NCBI RefSeq assembly: GCF_000967655.1
Contig: NZ_JXYA01000006.1
Location: forward strand, 62,001 to 126,000
Source of the DNA: Pseudoalteromonas rubra
Lineage (GTDB): Bacteria; Pseudomonadota; Gammaproteobacteria; Enterobacterales; Alteromonadaceae
DNA length: 64,000 nucleotides
Direction of reading: 5' to 3'
The position numbers and the translations under genes were made by a program. Positions 17,086 to 25,136 of the stretch are shown piece by piece. The notes below the pieces were generated by a model. It was not told the DNA's origin, did no database searches, and worked only from the letters and a program-made list of their open reading frames with translations. The stretch's first letter is position 1. Each line of letters starts with the position of its first letter.

Positions 17086-20000
17086 GTGACATACAGACGT
17101 ATTTTCCCTGCAGCAGCCTTGCTCTCCCTTATTTTGAGTGGGTGTGGTGGTGGCAGTAACAACGCAAATAACACAAACCAACCAGCTCCCCCTGCACCAG
17201 AAGAAACCTTTACTCTGACTACCAATGTTAGCGGCTCTGGCACAATCACTCCCGCGACACAATCGGTGAGCAAAGGTGATTATGTCGATTTAGTGCTCGA
17301 ACCTGACGAAGGCTATTACACAGACTCAGCCACAGGATGTGGCGGCACACTGGATGGCAACCTCTATATCATTGAAAACATGCAGGCTGCATGTACTGTT
17401 GAAATTCAGTTTAAACCCCGCACCAAACTCAACGAGCTGGATATGGACCCGGTACTCGCGCAATGTTTAGCCCGCGACAATGAGCACCAGTACATTGACG
17501 ACGTGATTCATTTATACTGCGAAGAGCCTATCAATAACGCTGACATCATCAAGCACTTTAGAAAGCTTCAGTCTTTAGAAGTTTCTAGCGACAGTTTGAC
17601 AAATCTGGATATCTCAGAAAATTTAGAGTTGCGTGTAGTAACAATCACAGGCCCAATGCTTGAGGCACTTGATGTATCAAACAACACAAAACTTAGATTC
17701 CTGCACGTAAACGATAGTCAACTTCAGTCATTAGATATATCCAAAAACCTTGCCCTGAGCACTCTGAGAGTAACCAGTGGGCAACTTAAAATACTGGATA
17801 TCTCTAAGAACAAAAAACTTTTTGATCTATCAGTGCACTCTTCTCAATTACAAGCGCTGGATGTGTCAAACCATCCGGACCTAACCTATCTGTCGGTAAC
17901 CAGTCAGGAGCTATCGAATCTCGATCTCAGTACGAACATAAACCTTGAGAGTTTGAGTCTTCGCGATACGTTATTAACAGCCCTGGATCTCTCTGATCAT
18001 GCCAAGCTAAACTATCTGTCGCTAGACAGTGTGGCAGTTAGTCAACTCGACCTGTCGCACAATCCTGCGCTTAGCAGCCTCACGCTTAGCAACGTCCCAC
18101 TGACCAGCCTGGATCTCACTGATGCAACACAACTGAACTATTTATGGGTATCCAATAATCAACTTACTGAAATTGACCTTAGCAAAAATGCCGCGCTGGA
18201 AAGCGTCACCCTCGCCGGTAACGCGCTAAAAAGCATTAATTTGAACAACAACTCGCTTTTACACTCACTAACCCTTAGCGATAATGCACTAACACAGATT
18301 AATTTAGACAATAACCCGCTTTTACACTCACTAACCATTAGCGACAGTGCACTAACACACATTAATTTGAATAATAATCCGAAATTACAATCACTTAACC
18401 TACAGGGCAATGCATTAACCACCATTGATCTGTCCAATAATACGGCTCTGACCCATTTACAGCTTGCTTATAATCAACTCTCCGCCCTGGATTTGTCTGG
18501 ATTATCTAACCTCGTTGAACTCAATGTACAAAACAACCAGCTGAGTGAGTTAGATATCTCACACAACCCCATGCTTGGCGCACTTCACCTGTCAAACAAT
18601 CAGCTAACACAACTGAGCTTTCCGGTGAATGATGCACTGAGTGAACTGTCAGTTTCTGGTAATGGCTTTACCCAACTGGACTTTTCAAACCTTACTGCAC
18701 TGACAAAGCTATCTGTGTCGGGTACCCAGCTGACAAGCATCACAGTAAAACAAAATACGGGCCTAAAAGAGCTCGAGGTATTTGCAGATAGTTTGCAGAA
18801 CCTGGATGTGTCAAAAAACACCGCGCTGACTCACTTTGCAATCGAAAGCAACACCCTCATAGCACTGGACGTCAGTAACAACACGGCACTGCAAACACTG
18901 AAAATATATGACTCACAACTCGATACTCTGGATATCTCTAAACAGACTTCACTGACGGAGCTGTTTGCCCATGCATGGAGCATACAAAGCCTGGATATTA
19001 GTCATAATCCGTTACTTGAAAAGTTATCAGTTAAAAGTGACAAGCTCACCACGCTCGACTTGTCCAATAACGCACAGCTTGAACAGCTGACCGTGTATGC
19101 AAAGCAGCTACCTCAGCTGGATGTCTCTATCACCCCTAACCTGAAAGAGCTCAGGGTAAGCAGTTATTACCTGGACAACCTGGCCCTATCCACATTGCCA
19201 CAACTGGAGTTTCTGGGGTTGAGCTCAGTGCCAATCACAACGCTGGATTTGTCCACTAACCCTAAACTCATAGACGTATGGTTTCAGGATGTACCGCTTC
19301 ACAGCTTGAACCTGTCAGGCGTACCTGAATTAGAAGAACTGTCTATCTGGTGGGCACAACTTACCAGCCTTGACCTTTCACATAATACCAAGCTGCGCAG
19401 TCTGGAAGTCAGCCTAACCCCACTGAGCAACATCGATTTATCTGCCAATGCACTATTAGAATTCGCCTATTTATCTGATAATCAACTCACCCAGCTGGAC
19501 ATTACTAACAATCCCAGGCTGAATACGCTGAGTGCGAGCAATAACCAGCTGGCAACATTACGTATTGCAGATCTACCCGAATTGCAGGGCCTATATCTGA
19601 GAGACAATTCGCTCACAACACTATCAGTTACAAACACACCCTCGCTTTCTGAGCTTTACGCCTCCGGTAACCAGCTCACATCGCTCAACGTGTCAGGTAT
19701 CGAGGCGCTCGAAAGCCTCGTTATATACAACAATCAATTCAAAGAGCTGGATCTATCTGCGCTTTCAAAACTACAAAAATTGGATGTAAGTGCAAACCAA
19801 CTCACAATGCTGGCGCTATCAAAGCTGTCAGAGCTGGAAGAATTAGACATAACTTCAAATCAATTCAAATCGCTGGACTTATCTGAGTTATCAGCACTGG
19901 AAGAATTGAGCGCAAGTTCAAACCAACTCACAACACTAGACCTGAGTAACAACCCTGCACTTAGCTCAGTGCTTGTAAACTACAACCAATTGTCCTCTGT

Positions 20001-20598
20001 GACGCTGGGCCGTCATGATGCACTCACGGAGCTGCGGGCAGTATACAATCAGCTGAAAGAACTTAATCTTTCATCGACCCCGGCACTCATTACCCTGGAA
20101 GTAGACGGCAACCTGCTGACGCAACTGGATACCACTGCAAATCCGGCAATCGAGTCAATGAGTGCCAACTACAACCAGTTGACCCGGCTTAATCTGGCAG
20201 CCAACTCGGCCTTACAAAGCCTGTCGGTTTACAAAAACCAACTAAGTACGTTAGATGTCTCAGGTCAAACTGCACTCACCTACGTTGACGTGAGAGAGAA
20301 TAATATCGCTCAGCTTAATATCGCCCAAAGTGCTGCATTGCATACCCTGATGGCCGAAAACAACCAACTAACAGGGCTGGACACTTCGAGTAATAATGCA
20401 CTAGTGGATTTAAATCTGACGAGTAACCGGATCACATCTCTCGATTTAACCAATAACAGTCAGTTGAACTACCTCTACTTGTACGACAACGCCTTGTCAC
20501 ACATCGATGTCAGTACTATTGAGCAACTATTTACATTGATTATCGACCGTGGCGTAACCTGTACTGGCGACATGTGTTCAATAGCCTATTATCCCTAA
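17086..20598 (+). CDS. Giant leucine-rich-repeat surface lipoprotein
   Basis: 1170 residues from GTG 17086 (GGAG 6 nt upstream; an in-frame TTG at 17074 is less likely). Lipoprotein signal ending in LILSGC with the acylated Cys at about residue 20, a Gly/Asn/Pro linker, then an InlB-B-repeat-like beta domain (~40-112: TFTLTTNVSGSGTITPA, YYTDSATGCGG), a short cysteine-containing cap, and about 47 tandem 21-residue leucine-rich repeats. The C-terminus (VTCTGDMCSIAYYP) has a Cys pair likely closing the solenoid. This resembles internalin-like and other bacterial LRR adhesins, so binding to a surface, prey or host glycan/protein is a reasonable guess. No enzyme domain is seen. Confidence 0.88.
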   Translation: MTYRRIFPAAALLSLILSGCGGGSNNANNTNQPAPPAPEETFTLTTNVSGSGTITPATQSVSKGDYVDLVLEPDEGYYTDSATGCGGTLDGNLYIIENMQAACTVEIQFKPRTKLNELDMDPVLAQCLARDNEHQYIDDVIHLYCEEPINNADIIKHFRKLQSLEVSSDSLTNLDISENLELRVVTITGPMLEALDVSNNTKLRFLHVNDSQLQSLDISKNLALSTLRVTSGQLKILDISKNKKLFDLSVHSSQLQALDVSNHPDLTYLSVTSQELSNLDLSTNINLESLSLRDTLLTALDLSDHAKLNYLSLDSVAVSQLDLSHNPALSSLTLSNVPLTSLDLTDATQLNYLWVSNNQLTEIDLSKNAALESVTLAGNALKSINLNNNSLLHSLTLSDNALTQINLDNNPLLHSLTISDSALTHINLNNNPKLQSLNLQGNALTTIDLSNNTALTHLQLAYNQLSALDLSGLSNLVELNVQNNQLSELDISHNPMLGALHLSNNQLTQLSFPVNDALSELSVSGNGFTQLDFSNLTALTKLSVSGTQLTSITVKQNTGLKELEVFADSLQNLDVSKNTALTHFAIESNTLIALDVSNNTALQTLKIYDSQLDTLDISKQTSLTELFAHAWSIQSLDISHNPLLEKLSVKSDKLTTLDLSNNAQLEQLTVYAKQLPQLDVSITPNLKELRVSSYYLDNLALSTLPQLEFLGLSSVPITTLDLSTNPKLIDVWFQDVPLHSLNLSGVPELEELSIWWAQLTSLDLSHNTKLRSLEVSLTPLSNIDLSANALLEFAYLSDNQLTQLDITNNPRLNTLSASNNQLATLRIADLPELQGLYLRDNSLTTLSVTNTPSLSELYASGNQLTSLNVSGIEALESLVIYNNQFKELDLSALSKLQKLDVSANQLTMLALSKLSELEELDITSNQFKSLDLSELSALEELSASSNQLTTLDLSNNPALSSVLVNYNQLSSVTLGRHDALTELRAVYNQLKELNLSSTPALITLEVDGNLLTQLDTTANPAIESMSANYNQLTRLNLAANSALQSLSVYKNQLSTLDVSGQTALTYVDVRENNIAQLNIAQSAALHTLMAENNQLTGLDTSSNNALVDLNLTSNRITSLDLTNNSQLNYLYLYDNALSHIDVSTIEQLFTLIIDRGVTCTGDMCSIAYYP
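17596..20550 (+). repeat. Array of ~47 coding repeats, 63 bp / 21 residues each
   Basis: Consensus LxxLD(I/V/L)SxNxxLxxLxVxxNx. Repeats keep a strict 21-residue register but vary strongly at DNA level, except for closely similar neighbours around 18230-18400 that look like recent duplications. The D-(I/V/L)-S-x-N turn recurs in nearly every unit. Confidence 0.85.
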
Positions 20599-20610
20599 CC
20601 TACAACACAG

Positions 20611-20637
20611 TTACTGGCACACTTGGTGTGCCAGTAA
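20611..20637. terminator. Perfect 12-bp hairpin after the LRR gene
   Basis: TTACTGGCACAC (20611-20622), TTG, GTGTGCCAGTAA (20626-20637), starting 12 nt past the stop. Strong stem without an obvious T-run; probably ends the LRR transcript or protects its 3' end. Confidence 0.6.
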
Positions 20638-20717
20638 TCCAAATGGTAAACACGCAACCAGCCACCTCGATTCATTACCGTACAGTGGTATTCTGAAGCC
20701 ATCCGCAAAATTGTTTT

Positions 20718-20842
20718 ATGTCGCACAATGCCGGGCGTCACATTATTAAACACTTAGCGCGGATATTTGCAGATGGCAGCGAAGCGCTCTGAGCAAGAAA
20801 ACCACTACTTTTACAACCTCATACCACAAAAAACCACAGTAA
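20718..20842 (+). pseudogene. Internally deleted remnant of an intradiol dioxygenase gene
   Basis: From ATG 20718 the sequence translates MSHNAGRHIIKHLARIFA, matching the start of the intact dioxygenase at 15163 (MSHNSRRHFIKNLAAG). After an internal loss of roughly 500 bp and a frame change, it resumes as EQENHYFYNLIPQKTTV then TAA, matching the intact C-terminus ERENHYLYNLILQKIPL. Similarity continues about 45 nt past the stop (both copies share TTAACGATG there). This is the fossil of a duplicated gene; the LRR gene, DUF523 and DUF3088 lie between the two copies. Confidence 0.8.
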
Positions 20843-21222
20843 GCCGCGTTATGGGTAATTTACCAACCTCCTGATTAACGATGCGCTCCTGTAGCCATTG
20901 AACTTATTCCGCAAGGCGAATATTCGACAACCAAAAAACCGGCTAACAAGCTGATCTGGTTTTACTTTTCACCTTGCCACTGCTGAATAAATACTCTAGG
21001 AAAAAACAACAAAAACAGAATAAAGGATTATTAAAAACAAAAAATATACACATTTCTTCCTTATTTCATTTCTACACTCATGTTGGAATCGCAATTTTTC
21101 ATTCCACACAATAATGACCTTGCCGGCCACATGCCGCGCGGGCAATACAAACTCTCAGTTACGTTACAAACAGCAGTGTGCAGGCGCTACCCTCCCAGAC
21201 CCTGCTGTTAAGGATTTTACCT
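20843..21222. other. Non-coding stretch before the FnIII-peroxidase gene
   Basis: About 45 nt continue the dioxygenase-like similarity; the rest is AT-rich with A-tracts around 21000-21050. I see no conserved open frame, RNA gene or clear promoter pair in it. Confidence 0.6.
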
Positions 21223-23031
21223 ATGAAAACAAGGTTATTCGCTATATGGTTACTGCCTCTGAGCTTAATCTCAGGGTTAGTTCAGGCAAACGCCGACATG
21301 CTCCCCACCCCACAACAGTTCACAGCAAAAGTACACAGCAGCAATCAAGTCGCTCTAAGCTGGCAGGCACCCCAGGATACCAGCAATATCAAAGGCTATC
21401 GTATCTACCGGGATGGCAAACGCATCGCCCGCACCACACTCACCTTTTACCAGGACGACAGTGCGATAGCAGGTACTCAATACAGCTACTTTGTTCAAGC
21501 CTTTGCCAAGGGCAAAGATAAAAACAAGCTCATCAGTGAGCCGTCAAACATCGAAACGGTGACGACGCTGGCGAGTGATAGCAACGATGGCATGCGCAAT
21601 GGCTCAGTAATTAATATTGGCATTGCTCGTTTAGTCGATTTGTGCGGTACCAACGACCTCAATGCCGTGACGGATGAGCAGCTCGATACCTGCATGGGCA
21701 AAGTCATTGAACATTATGAGTTGCAGCAGGGGCTGGAAGATATGCAGGCCTATGTTGCCCGCTATCGTCGACAGGAAGACCCGAAACTGATTGAGCTGGG
21801 TAAACGACTATTCTTTAGTAAGGCGCTGAGTCAAAACTATGATACCTCCTGCGCTTCTTGCCACCATCCTGCACAAGGTTGTGGAAGCGATGGCCTGTCT
21901 TTATCCATCGGCGTCAATGCCGAGAACCCAGATGTCATCGGACTGGGACGCACCGACGGCAGTACTATCCCTTCTGTTGGACGCAGCTCACCACAGATCT
22001 GCAACACGGCCCTGTGGGTCAACAGCATGTTCTGGGATCAAAGGGTAAAACTGCGTCAGAGCAACCGTGAAAGTGAAGTAGGCCTGGTATCCACGGCCCC
22101 GATTATGACCCCAGAAGATGACGTAACCCGACTGATGAACAGCCAGGTTGCCAATACAGATCCCTTGCGTCTGTTAATGGCTCAGGCTCATTTCCCTGTC
22201 ACCGCAGCCGCTGAAATGGGTGACCCAACCAGCTTTGAATCCCCACAAGTCTATCGTGAATTTATCGCAACCCGACTGGCCGATGAGTGGAAAAGCCATT
22301 TTGTTGCGGCCTATGGTGACGAGCAGATTGACTTCTTACGTATCGCCAGAGCACTCGCCGCTTATCAGGCCTCATTCCTGTTTATCGACAACCCGTTTTT
22401 CAATTATATTCAGGGCGACAACACCCGAATGACTGACACAGAAAAACGCGGCGCGCTGCTTTTTTACACGTCAGCCGGCTGTGCGAACTGCCACGATGGT
22501 GTGATGTTTACCCCGGAAAAAACCCGAGGTCCACTCTACCCGCAAATTGGCCCCAATGCGGTAGCCGATGGCAATGCCAAAAACCAGTTCCGCATGCCTA
22601 GCCTGCTGAATGTGGGGATCACTGCACCGTATGGAGATAAGGGCGTGTTTGCCACACTGGAGCGCGTTATCGAACACTACAATGACGTAACCGGTTCCCT
22701 GGAAAGCTTTTATCACAATGTTGAAACCTGCCAGCTACCACAATTTCAGCACCTGACAACTGAGCAGTGCCGCGAGATTGTTGGTGGAGGCGAAGAATTT
22801 GTTCTGGCGCTTAACGCCGAGAACAGAGCAAATTCAGACAGAGGCGATGATGCCATCATCAAACACTTCACCAGTGATGAAATACACTATCTGGCCACCT
22901 TCTTGCGCTCACTCACCGATCCTAATGCGGTGGCTGGCAGCAATGCCATTGATGTACTTATTCCACCACGCGATGGCGGACCAGATGGCCATCAGTTTGA
23001 TGCCACAGACAAAAACGGCAACCCGCTTTAA
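21223..23031 (+). CDS. Exported di-haem cytochrome c peroxidase-like protein with N-terminal FnIII domain
   Basis: 602 residues from ATG 21223 (AAGGA 8 nt upstream). Signal peptide (LFAIWLLPLSLISGLVQANA), a fibronectin type III domain (~22-120: KVHSSNQVALSWQAPQD, KGYRIYRDGKRIA, YSYFVQAF), then a MauG/CcpA-type di-haem peroxidase with two CxxCH sites (SCASCHHP and GCANCHDG). Such periplasmic enzymes reduce H2O2 with electrons from small cytochromes, or oxidise protein or organic substrates in the MauG branch. An FnIII domain fused in front is unusual and suggests attachment to a polymer or cell-surface partner. The gene ends at a strong terminator. Confidence 0.87.
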   Translation: MKTRLFAIWLLPLSLISGLVQANADMLPTPQQFTAKVHSSNQVALSWQAPQDTSNIKGYRIYRDGKRIARTTLTFYQDDSAIAGTQYSYFVQAFAKGKDKNKLISEPSNIETVTTLASDSNDGMRNGSVINIGIARLVDLCGTNDLNAVTDEQLDTCMGKVIEHYELQQGLEDMQAYVARYRRQEDPKLIELGKRLFFSKALSQNYDTSCASCHHPAQGCGSDGLSLSIGVNAENPDVIGLGRTDGSTIPSVGRSSPQICNTALWVNSMFWDQRVKLRQSNRESEVGLVSTAPIMTPEDDVTRLMNSQVANTDPLRLLMAQAHFPVTAAAEMGDPTSFESPQVYREFIATRLADEWKSHFVAAYGDEQIDFLRIARALAAYQASFLFIDNPFFNYIQGDNTRMTDTEKRGALLFYTSAGCANCHDGVMFTPEKTRGPLYPQIGPNAVADGNAKNQFRMPSLLNVGITAPYGDKGVFATLERVIEHYNDVTGSLESFYHNVETCQLPQFQHLTTEQCREIVGGGEEFVLALNAENRANSDRGDDAIIKHFTSDEIHYLATFLRSLTDPNAVAGSNAIDVLIPPRDGGPDGHQFDATDKNGNPL

Positions 23032-23043
23032 CTCGACCCAACC

Positions 23044-23071
23044 AAAAAGGGCTGCACAGGCAGCCCTTTTT
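23044..23071. terminator. Bidirectional intrinsic terminator
   Basis: AAAAAGGGCTGC (23044-23055) and GCAGCCCTTTTT (23060-23071) pair around ACAG. A-run on one side and T-run on the other serve both the peroxidase gene and the convergent secreted-protein gene. Confidence 0.9.
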
Positions 23072-23100
23072 ATTCATACTTTTTCTCAACCCGATAGCGC

Positions 23101-23757
23101 CTACATATAACTCTCAGCATCATAAAAAAGCTGTTTCAGTGTGCCGCAGTTAATGAACTTGTAGGCCAGCTCCCCTGCGCTGGGCACCCGCTTAGAGGCC
23201 CGGAATTTTTGCAGGCAGGCTCCGGTTAAATCAACAAAAATCAGATGATTAAAGCTGGGCCTTTGCTGAATCTTGTGCACGTAAATGCGCTCCGTTTTAT
23301 TAATTTCAATGACGTCATATTCGTGCCACTGAGAGGCGGGCTCCAGTTTACTGAGCTTGCGGGCAAATAGCTTATCACTGAGCACCAGTTGCCGCTGCGG
23401 ATATACCAGCCTGCCATCACGTGCGTAGTGGCCTTCATAAACATCTGCCATTATTGTTACTTCTTCGCCTCGCTCAAGCCGTTGTAAGTTAAACGGCTCT
23501 GGCTTGATGGTGATCAGTTTTGAATCTCTGATCAGGCTAAGAAAGGCCACATCCGGGTTCTCAAGCCGGTATACAACATGAATATCGTTGGGTAACCCAT
23601 ACGAAGGAAAGTTGCTTGCATAAATCCGTGAGCCCCGATTCATCAATACCATGCCGTGCTCGCCCTTGTATGCCGGGTTCAGCGGCGGTGCTTGCTGTTC
23701 ATCGGCTGATGCCACACAGGTAAATATCAGTGTGATTAATAGCAGAATCACTTTCAT
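23101..23757 (-). CDS. Secreted protein of unknown function
   Basis: 218 residues from ATG 23757 (AAGGAAA 6 nt upstream; an upstream in-frame extension to 23898 lacks support). Signal peptide (MKVILLLITLIFTCVASA), then a mixed alpha/beta sequence with MVLMNRGSRIYASNFPSYGL, DIHVVYRLENPDV, and YPQRQLVLSDKLFARKLSKL. Two C-terminal cysteines (GACLQKF, INCGTLKQ) could pair. Looks like a conserved periplasmic protein of marine gammaproteobacteria, but I cannot name its family. Converges on the peroxidase gene and shares its terminator. Confidence 0.72.
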   Translation of the reverse strand: MKVILLLITLIFTCVASADEQQAPPLNPAYKGEHGMVLMNRGSRIYASNFPSYGLPNDIHVVYRLENPDVAFLSLIRDSKLITIKPEPFNLQRLERGEEVTIMADVYEGHYARDGRLVYPQRQLVLSDKLFARKLSKLEPASQWHEYDVIEINKTERIYVHKIQQRPSFNHLIFVDLTGACLQKFRASKRVPSAGELAYKFINCGTLKQLFYDAESYM

Positions 23758-23896
23758 TGTCAGTTTCCTTGCTGTGTTTCCACTGAGTATAGCAAGCAAT
23801 GCGCAAGTCACCTCGGTACAAGTTGGGCTGAATAACTGAGCGATGGACGCTTTTCTGGCAGAGGCAATCCGCAACAACGCCCTGTCGCCAGGACAC

Positions 23897-23927
23897 AAAA
23901 AGGCCGCGCAGACAAAGCTGAGCGGCC
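23897..23927 (-). terminator. Intrinsic terminator of the tandem-cystatin gene
   Basis: On the minus strand GGCCGC (23927-23922), a 14-nt loop, GCGGCC (23907-23902), then TTTTT. It starts 30 nt past the stop of the gene at 23957. Confidence 0.75.
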
Positions 23928-23956
23928 AGTTATCAACGTTGCCAAACAGTGATAGG

Positions 23957-24526
23957 TTATGGCTTAACCGGGATCAGGTTAAAGTTTTCCAGTCTGCCAT
24001 CCAGATTGCGGAATGCTTCAATCTCTGCAAAGAATGCCTGACCATTGCGTGTCGCAGGGGTAACCACTGAGTAGAATACAAAGTTAAGACCTGCAACAAC
24101 CTGCTGCTGCGCAGCCAGAATGTCATAATCTACGCCGATCAGCGATTCAATTTGCTCAGCTGCTGCTTGCTCTGCTTCTGTGAACTCACCACGCAGTGCA
24201 ACACCGTCGAACGAACCAATAGGTGGAACCAGTACAGGGCGGCTCAACACGCGCTCTGAGCTTTCAGTGTACTTGTCATCCAGCGCATGGATCACGATAA
24301 GCTCTAGCTTGTTTACTTTTGCCACATCCGGTGCAACAACCGGCTCAACCAGGCAGTAAAACGCATAGTTAATGCCATTAACCACCTGAGACTGGCCAGC
24401 CAGTGGCGTGATTTTCACACCATCGCGCTGATTAATGTGCTCAAACGCATTGATAAAATCTTTGCTGAAATCTTTTGCCAGTACCACAGAACCATAGGCA
24501 CCCAGGTTATGAATTGTCTGAGACAT
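23957..24526 (-). CDS. Tandem cystatin-like protein (two QVVxG domains)
   Basis: 189 residues, no signal peptide. Two copies of a ~90-residue unit: the first has LAGQSQVVNGINYAFYCLVE, the second AAQQQVVAGLNFVFYSVVTP. QVVxG followed by alternating hydrophobic residues is the papain-inhibiting loop of the cystatin fold, and each is preceded by a helix-like region (AFEHINQRDG; AEQIESLIGV). Family knowledge: cystatins block C1A cysteine proteases; bacterial cystatin-like proteins exist but are rare and little studied. Cytosolic location suggests an intracellular target or a non-inhibitory role. AAGGAAA 6 nt before ATG 24526 supports the start. It faces a small XRE regulator. Confidence 0.72.
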   Translation of the reverse strand: MSQTIHNLGAYGSVVLAKDFSKDFINAFEHINQRDGVKITPLAGQSQVVNGINYAFYCLVEPVVAPDVAKVNKLELIVIHALDDKYTESSERVLSRPVLVPPIGSFDGVALRGEFTEAEQAAAEQIESLIGVDYDILAAQQQVVAGLNFVFYSVVTPATRNGQAFFAEIEAFRNLDGRLENFNLIPVKP

Positions 24527-24615
24527 AATTGTTTCCTTATTATTTCCAGTAATCCCGCACCATGCGGGGCTTATTCAACTGGCACTCAGTGTAGATGCGA
24601 ATGACCCGCTTGTTG

Positions 24616-24646
24616 GTATCAGTTCAGTATCAGTTTGGTATCAGTT
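24616..24646. promoter_or_regulatory. Three direct repeats of GTATCAGTT with 11-bp period
   Basis: GTATCAGTT occurs at 24616-24624, 24627-24635 and 24638-24646, each start 11 bp apart, about one DNA turn. They lie in the divergent region between the tandem-cystatin gene and the XRE gene, 90 nt upstream of the former. Same-face repeats like this suit cooperative binding of a small HTH protein. Confidence 0.65.
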
Positions 24647-24792
24647 TCGCTGCCCCCAAATCTAAGACATTAGGGTGAAAAAATACTGACAGTGTGTAGC
24701 AAAAAATGAACACTTAAAGTCACTGTCATCATTTGGCAAAAGACGCCAATGACTGCTAGCCTTTGCTCTCAAAGTCAGTCAGGAGCACGTCA

Positions 24793-25023
24793 ATGGACGG
24801 CAGAGTCAAACTCAATTGTCATCGGCTCAAGGAACTTAGAAAAAGCCTGGGCCTAAGTCAGGAAAAACTAGCTTGCGCATGCCAGGATCAGGCTTTGTGC
24901 GTATCAATTGCCACGCTTAAACGCGCCGAATGCGGCAACCGTGTCTACTATCGCACCGCAGGCGATCTGGCACGCTTTTATCAGATCCCCGTTGCCGAGC
25001 TGCTCAGCGAACAATCCGGTTAG
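24793..25023 (+). CDS. Small XRE-family HTH protein
   Basis: 76 residues from ATG 24793 (AGGAG 7 nt upstream). Helix-turn-helix: [20 protein letters not shown] then ISATLKRAE-type second helix ([17 protein letters not shown]) and a C-terminal [14 protein letters not shown]. Four cysteines, which is many for its size. This kind of domain often occurs at the N-terminus of larger signalling proteins, but here it stands alone. It diverges from the tandem-cystatin gene and the phased repeats between them are its possible target (inference). Confidence 0.78.
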   Translation: MDGRVKLNCHRLKELRKSLGLSQEKLACACQDQALCVSIATLKRAECGNRVYYRTAGDLARFYQIPVAELLSEQSG

Positions 25024-25136
25024 CCGCGTTCAGCTGCGACCCTCCATCACTCAACCCACTTCAGGCACTGACAAAAATTGCTATATTGGGGCAAATCTTG
25101 TACTCTTCCGGCCCGCATTCTTCAGAGTACACAATC

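Noticed and set aside
17596..20550. CRISPR-like or satellite repeat array
   Set aside because: The 63-bp periodicity is coding, diverged at third positions and free of spacers; it is the LRR solenoid.
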